A program made the translations under genes and the position numbers. This document shows positions 57,824 through 64,000 of a stretch of DNA of 64,000 bases, in pieces; within the stretch, counting starts at the first letter, position 1; the number at the start of each line of letters is the position of its first letter. The notes beneath the pieces were generated by a model, which saw nothing but the letters and a program-made list of their open reading frames with translations, had not been told where the DNA came from and did not search any database. Source of the stretch: Calycina herbarum (Eukaryota > Ascomycota > Leotiomycetes > Helotiales > Pezizellaceae); NCBI GenBank assembly GCA_001414485.1, contig LLEY01000200.1, positions 1 to 64,000 of the forward strand. The letters run 5' to 3'.

Positions 57824-59069
57824 TCATGCTAGTGTCTCACGAATATACTCTCCCAATTTCTTTAGTCCTTCCTCCAAAACCTCCGTCTCGCAAACAAATC
57901 CGATCCTAACCGAGCCCTTGAAATCCTCACCAAAGCACTTTGAAGCTGGTACAAACATGACTTTGGTGTTCTCAATTAAATCCTTGCAGAATTGCACATC
58001 ATCCACCGTCTCCCCTTTCTTTGCGAATTTGACGAGGGCCGTACTTCCAGCAACTGGTTTAACCCAAGAGCAGATATTGCTGTGATTGTCGACAAACTTT
58101 TCCAGAATTGCGATATTCTTCTTTGCTAGGGCAATATTTCGACCGAGAAGAGCATGCATGACAGAGCCCGAGAGAGCATATGTAGCGACTTGGTCGTCCA
58201 ATTGAGAGACGGAAATCGTGGTGTAATCCCTAGCTGAAGCACACGCTTCGATGATCTCGGGATCGCGAGCAGCAATCCAGCCAATTCTGATACCAGCTAA
58301 TGCATAGGCTTTTGACATTGATCCAGTACAGATGGCTTTCTTGTATCCCATTGATAATATCGAGGGAGGGAATTCAGCATCCATTGGTCCGATTCCATGG
58401 AACAGTGGACGGTAAACTTCATCGGAGAGGATGATGATATCTCGTTCCCGGGCGAAATCAACGAGTGCTGTCATGACTGATTTTGGGGTAATTGCTCCGG
58501 TTGGGTTGTTGGGGTTGTTGATGATGATCATTTTGGTGTTTTCTTTGACAAGACTTTTGAGGTCATCGATATCTGGGATGTACTTCTGCTCTCTTCTCAA
58601 CTTCCATAATGAGACTTCGGCTCCGAGACTTTCTGGGACGGAGTACAATTGTTGATATGTTGGATGCATACAAACTACATGATCACCAGGTCCAATAAGT
58701 GTATACAGAAGTAGAAAATTAGCGGAAATAGCACCTGGAGTGATGAGGATGTTGTCAATAGAAAGTGGGGTCGTTGTCTTGGCTGAGTAGAGAGAAGATA
58801 GTCGTTCTCGTAGAGCTATGGATCCTCGAATTGCTCCATATGTGAGTTTCTTGGATAAGTCGAGAGGACTTGGAACATTGGGGTCTTCGCAGAGTGCTAC
58901 GAGGTCGTTTACTGAGATGGAGGCGGCGCATGTTTCCGCTATGTTGAGAACTCCGGGTGTTACTTCGTATTTGTCCATCCACTGGGAGATGTAAGCGATG
59001 TACGTGAAGATATGTAGTGAGATGGCGTGGACTTACCTGCTCGACTTCGAATGGTTCAATTTTGACCAT
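57824..59069 (-). CDS. PLP-dependent class I/II aminotransferase
   Basis: Exon 1 (59069-59037, MVKIEPFEVEQ) and exon 2 (58981-57824) flank a 55-nt intron (GTAAGT donor, CAG acceptor) and give 397 codons minus stop, about 396 residues. It is a fold-type I aminotransferase: NNPNNPTG at about 166-173, Asp198 in SDEVYR that pairs with the pyridine nitrogen, and the Schiff-base lysine K235 in SMSKAYALAGIRIGW. A late VRIGFV arginine probably binds the substrate carboxylate. The class is the aspartate-aminotransferase family (including capreomycidine-synthase-like members); the amino-acid substrate cannot be told. It is an intact cytosolic enzyme with no metabolic neighbours in the window. Confidence 0.88.
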
Positions 59070-59877
59070 CTTTGCTGTGGTGGTGTTGGAGGCGTGGGGA
59101 TGAAACGTGAAGCTGTTCCTGCGGGGAAATGGATGTTGGCTTTTGACTTGAGGACATTTTGCGGGTTGTGAGACGGACCTCTTTTATAGCAACTGATAAG
59201 AGGGTATTGAGGGTACTCAGTGGAGTAGGATTGAAAGTCCTAGGTGCTTGTCAATGAAGGGCGTGTCTTCTACTCCGTGAGGGGGTCTTGAGTTGATCTT
59301 CCTCGGGGTAGTACGGAGTTACCTAGAAACATCTAGAGGGGTCAAAAGGAAGAACCTCGGGGGTTGCTGGGGCTAAGAGGGCTACTTACTTAGTTGGGCT
59401 AGGTAATAACTCTAGTTATTTGGTCTATCTAGATTTATTTAATACTTATTTTAAAAGTCCTTATTCGTGAGTTTAGGGAAATTATGCTATAATTTTATGA
59501 GTGGTGTTGTCTTGGACTGGGGAGACGAGCTTCGCAAGCAGCCAGTGGCCGTGTGACGTTGCTGAGCCTCGGAGCCTTCGAGACACTGATCTTCCAGGTT
59601 CGCTGTTGGAGCTCCCTCTTCTTCCTCCACCACCATCATTTCGTCCTTTTCTTTCTGATACTGATAGTCATCTCCTCTCTTTCCTCTGGAGCTTGATGCT
59701 GCAGTGCTAACACCACGAACCCCGACCGAGCCCCCACTGTCGCCATTTCTCTAGGTTCTAGATTGTTGAGGAGGCTGGGCCCAGCTACCGGTATCGCGAA
59801 GCTCTCTACTCCCGTCGCCTCTCTTCAGGCAACATCACTACCAACAACAACACTCTCCCAACCAAACCCCCACATCG
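59070..59877. other. Intergenic region and long leader of the ABC transporter gene
   Basis: The stretch separates two divergently transcribed genes and should contain both promoters. The part from about 59,570 to 59,877 is pyrimidine-rich (CTTCCTCC, CAACAACAA) like a fungal 5' leader. I see no gene in it. Confidence 0.5.
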
Positions 59878-62800
59878 ATGCGATCACGAATAAGCGCAGC
59901 CGTCCTAGTGACGCTGTCGCTAGCTGGCACGAGCTATGCTTCTCTAAATTACAGTTCCTACGATATGATGCAGGCGCAGGTGTCTCTGATGGGCGATCGG
60001 CCAGATAATTGTCCGCCATGGTATGATGATGATTGCGCCCGAACCTCCAACTATGCCCACAACAAATACTAACTCGCCATAGCTTCAATTGTCTTCTGCC
60101 AGCATTCGAATGTGGGCAATATTCCGACTGTAACAAGTTCAATGGGAAATGTTCTTGTCCTCCGGGTTATGGTGGTGACGATTGTTTGCAACCAGGTATG
60201 GGGCTGGAAATGAGAGGATATGCGGTGGAACTATGCTGATTGAATTAGTCTGTGGCTCCTTAGCAGACGGAAAGGATCGACCGATGCGAACGACCGACCA
60301 CTGTACCTGCGAAGATGGTTGGGGTGGAATAAACTGCAATGTGTGTACCACCAACAAAGCATGTAATGCTCTGATGCCCGATAAACAAGGTGGAGTCTGC
60401 TATCAAAATGGAGAAGTCGTCAAGGAGAATTACCAAATGTGCGACGTCACCAACAAGAAGATTGTGGATATCCTGGATGGGAAGAAACCCCAAGTTACAT
60501 TTACTTGCAACGCGTCGAAAGAGACTTGCGATTTCCAGTGTGAGTTCTCTCAAATTGGAACCGTCATGAGGTAATGCTAATAAAATCAGTTTGGGTCCAA
60601 GAACAGGAATCGTTCTATTGTTCCCTCGATACTTGCAGCTCCAGCGCTCACTACGATGTCAATAAAAACAGCACAACTTACGACTGCACCAATATTAAGT
60701 GTAAATGTATTCCCGATCGAATGCTGTGTGGTCAGGATGGCTCAGTGGATATCTCCGACTTTTTGACCGAATCCATTCGTGGACCAGCCTCATTCAATTG
60801 TGACCAACAGAATGGAGGAGACAACAACTGCCTCTTCCAAGAACCTGAAATGAACAAGTTGATCTCAGCAATGTTTGGAGATGATAGCATCTCCATCAAC
60901 TGCGTATCCGGAGAATGTCTTTACGAAACCGAGGTTCCTGGTTTCGAGAGACCAATCAAGAAGATCAACACACCTTTGATTGCTGGAGTTATTGCTGGTT
61001 CTGGGATATTTGTGGTTCTCGTCATCTTGCTGGTCTGGTATCTCTCCAGAAGACAATTCCGACATGGCCCAATCAACCTGGATGATTCTGATGACGAGAG
61101 TGCTAAACTCATGACCGATCATAAACCCGCTTCATTATATTGGGAGAACGTTTCCTATCATATGAATGGGAAACAAATTCTTACTGGTATTCAAGGAGTG
61201 GCTCATCCGGGTGAGATTATGGCTATTATGGGAGCTTCTGGAGCAGGCAAGACGAGTTTCCTCGACATTTTGGCAAGAAAGAACAAGAGAGGTGCGGTTG
61301 CTGGTGATTTCTACGTCAACGGTGAAAAGGTTAATGATACTGAGTACAAGAATGTCGTTGGATTCGTTGACCAAGAAGATACCATGTTGCCTACCCTGAC
61401 TGTTCACGAAACCATCATGACGAGCGCTCTCTTGCGACTTCCTCGTGATATGGGAAGAGCCGCAAAGGAGCAAAGAGTCTACGAAGTTGAGAAACAACTT
61501 GGAATATCCGCCATTAAAGACTCTTTGATTGGCTCCGAAGAAGGAAAAGGCCGAGGTATCTCTGGTGGAGAGAAGCGAAGAGTTGGTATCGCATGCGAAC
61601 TTGTTACAAGCCCTAGCATCCTATTTCTCGATGAACCCACCAGTGGACTCGATTCCTACAACGCTTTCAACGTCATTGAGTGTCTTGTCACTTTGGCAAA
61701 AACCTACAAACGAACCGTCATCTTCACTATCCATCAACCAAGATCAAACATCGTCTCTCTTTTCGACAGGCTTCTTCTGTTGGCCAAGGGGAAGGTTGTG
61801 TACTCTGGGGAATTCTCACAGTGTCAAGACTACTTTGACCACATCGGATATTCTTGCCCACCTGGATTCAATATTGCGGATTATCTTGTCGACTTGACTA
61901 TGCATGTTGGAACTCCTCATACTCCTACTGAGGAAGGAATCCCCGGATTGAATGGAAGCAGCGCTCTTAGTGTCGGCCCAAGTAGCACTCGAGCTGTCAA
62001 ATCAATTGCTAGCATTTCTGGTGGAAGTATCGAGGAAGGTGCTGGTGGTAGCCTCTCAGAATCTCAAACCAAATCTAAGGGGAAGCGCAAGGATTCCGTT
62101 CGCGCCAAACAAGAAAGAGAATTGTTTACTCGCAAAAAGAGTGGAATGGAGACTCCAGGATCCGCAGGCGGAGAAGAGGCCCCATTGGATCCAAATGCCA
62201 CAGGTGCTCAGCAATGGGTTCGTCTTCAAAAGCAACATGGTCAAGTACCACAGCAAATTATAGACGATCCCGACAATCTACTGCCATCCGCAGGCTCAGA
62301 TTTGGACGCTCTTGTCTCCGCTTACAGTGGCTCTGATATTGCAAACAATATCCATGATGATATCCATGGCGCAATCGCGAATGCTGAAACTGCAAACGGA
62401 GCAAATGGAAATGCGATCGGGGATGGCAATGTTTACACTAGCGCCATGGGTAAAGGTTATGCAAGAGTTGGATTATTGAGACAATTCGTCATTCTCTCAC
62501 ACCGAACATGGAGAAATTTATACCGAAACCCAATGCTGATGCTCACGCATTATGCCATTGCCATTTTACTGGCAGTACTTTCCGGATATTTATTCTACGG
62601 CTTGACTGACGATATCCCTGGATTCCAAAACCGACTCGGGTTATTTTTCTTCGTCCTTGCACTCTTCGGATTCAGTACTTTGACCAGTTTAACAGTCTTT
62701 GCCGCCGAACGACTACTATTTGTCAGGGAACGAGCTAACGGGTATTACCACCCTATCACTTATTTCGCCGCAAAAGTACTCTTTGACATCGTCCCTCTCC

Positions 62801-63303
62801 GAATCATCCCACCAATCATCATGGGCTCAATCATCTACCCAATGACCGGCCTAACCGCCGACGCACCACATTTCTTCCGCTTCATCCTCGTACTAGTCCT
62901 CTTCAACCTCGCAGCCGCCGGTATCTGTCTCTTCATCGGTATCGTCTGCAAAGATAGCGGGGTCGCAAATCTCATCGGAAGTCTAGTTATGCTCTTCAGC
63001 TTACTCTTTGCTGGTTTACTGCTCAATCACAATGCCATTCCTAAATCGGCGCTGTTTTTGCAATCGCTGTCGATTTTCCATTATGGATTTGAGAGTTTAA
63101 TTGTGAATGAGGTTGCGATGTTGACGCTTGTGGATAAGAAGTATGGACTTGATATTACTATTCCGGGGGCTGCGATATTGAGTTCTTTTGGATTTAATAA
63201 TGGAGCGCTTTGGAATGATGTTGTTAGTTTGGGGTGTTTTGCTGCGGGGTTCATTGTGCTGGCTTATATTGCTATGCATGTTCTTTTGGTGGAGAAGAGG
63301 TAG
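59878..63303 (+). CDS. ADP1-like ABCG-family transporter with EGF-like ectodomain
   Basis: Four exons (59878-60020, 60083-60195, 60249-60539, 60590-63303) with introns of 62, 53 and 50 nt give a 1,086-residue protein. It starts with a signal peptide ([22 protein letters not shown]). Cys-rich EGF-like repeats follow ([32 protein letters not shown]), then a transmembrane helix at about 311-334. The ABC domain has Walker A GASGAGKT at 397-404, signature [10 protein letters not shown], Walker [13 protein letters not shown] and the H-loop FTIHQPR. After a long Ser/Gly-rich linker comes a C-terminal six-helix membrane domain. This half-transporter order (ABC then TMD) with an extracellular EGF-like part is that of yeast Adp1 (1,049 residues). 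The cargo is unknown. The gene is intact. Confidence 0.92.
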
Positions 63304-63850
63304 AGGGGGATGTCACGGGCTCAACAGTAGGCTGGTGGTCGACGCGGATAGGTCTCTTTTGTTGATATTGAATTGCATATTGATGGGGATTTCAGGGCGT
63401 TTTATTTTTGGGGAACGGACATATTTCGTGGGTTTCATATTTTTGGTGGTGAGGCAGATATAGATATGCAGAGAGGGAATCGATAGGATTTCAAGAGTAC
63501 TATTGTAATATTATCGTTTATGAATTATTGCAATAGTCTAAGTGATGTGAATGTCCTTGAGCCAATGCCACTCTATGTATTGGTCAGCGAAATCTTGGGA
63601 GCACCGAGGACGAGTGCAAAGAACCTCTCAATCCTTTGGATTGAGAAACTCAAAGTACTAGATGAGATCCATGTCAAATTTACTTATGCCTATAAAACTT
63701 AAAGTGTTCCAAAGATAATCGCAAAAGGAGGGGCAACAAACTCTATCACAGTTGATAGATCCACGCCCGAGGCTGTCCCGCGAATTTATCCCCAACCTCA
63801 AAGTACATCAACATCAACACCTAGTGTCAATACTACATTTCCTCTACACG
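63304..63850. other. Intergenic region
   Basis: No gene is visible. It holds the 3' end of the ABC transporter transcript and, near 63,720-63,850, the likely leader of the next gene. Confidence 0.45.
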
Positions 63851-64000
63851 ATGGCCATCCTAGGTCTATCAATACTAATAGCGACCTTCTCATTCTTCTG
63901 CTACAGACATCCACCTTCAACATGGAACCTTCTCGAATGGTTCCGAAACCGTCCTCCGCCTCCTCGTTCTCTGGCAGAAGTCAAAGATGCGCCCCGGACG
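63851..64000 (+). CDS. Partial gene at right edge, N-terminal membrane anchor
   Basis: An ATG at 63851 opens a frame to the end of the window (50 codons). It starts with a hydrophobic signal-anchor (MAILGLSILIATFSFFCYR), then a Trp/Pro-rich stretch and PPPPRSLAEVKDAP. The rest of the gene lies outside, so the family cannot be told. The anchor plus Pro-rich hinge is seen in many ER- or membrane-bound fungal enzymes. Confidence 0.55.
   Translation, partial: MAILGLSILIATFSFFCYRHPPSTWNLLEWFRNRPPPPRSLAEVKDAPRT

Overview
This window looks like a chromosome segment from a filamentous ascomycete (Pezizomycotina; a leotiomycete is my best guess from remembered protein families, not from a search). 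The evidence is protein-coding genes with short introns of about 50-60 nt (GTAAGT-like donors, CTAAC-type branch sites), secreted plant-cell-wall enzyme content, a HET-domain gene, and a large AT-rich block in which transposable elements carry almost only C-to-T/G-to-A changes. That pattern is the signature of repeat-induced point mutation (RIP).

Layout. 0.4-20 kb is mostly single-copy: an E2-like ubiquitin-conjugating protein with an RGG tail, a secreted GH7 endoglucanase, a broken HET-domain gene, a very long multi-exon conserved hypothetical protein, an alpha/beta hydrolase, a GRE2-like extended reductase, a twin-Cx9C mitochondrial protein and a classical short-chain dehydrogenase. 20-43.9 kb is a transposon graveyard. 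A Ty1/copia RNase H remnant is interrupted by a 333-bp solo LTR (TSD GACTG) and a Tc1/mariner-type DNA transposon (TA duplication). It abuts a three-level nest of Ty3/gypsy elements: outer element A (+) contains B (-, TSD CTTAA), and B contains C (-, TSD AGCAG). A 232-bp LTR-like insertion sits in the right half of A. 44-47 kb holds a gene I do not recognise and a decayed Pro/Gln-rich gene. 47.8-54.2 kb holds a tandem family of three SprT-like (HExxH) metallopeptidase-type genes on the minus strand. The middle copy is broken and its HE pair is RQ; a possible fourth remnant follows. 53-64 kb contains a small membrane protein, uncertain ORFs, degenerate repeats, a membrane-anchored hypothetical protein, a PLP aminotransferase, an ADP1-like ABCG transporter with an EGF-like ectodomain, and the start of one more gene at the right edge.

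There is no obvious biosynthetic cluster or operon logic; the single-copy genes look like independent housekeeping or secretory functions. The most informative structures are the nested retrotransposons, where TSDs let the insertion order be read directly, and the SprT-like tandem family. Several gene disruptions sit in homopolymer runs, so assembly error must be kept in mind alongside genuine decay.
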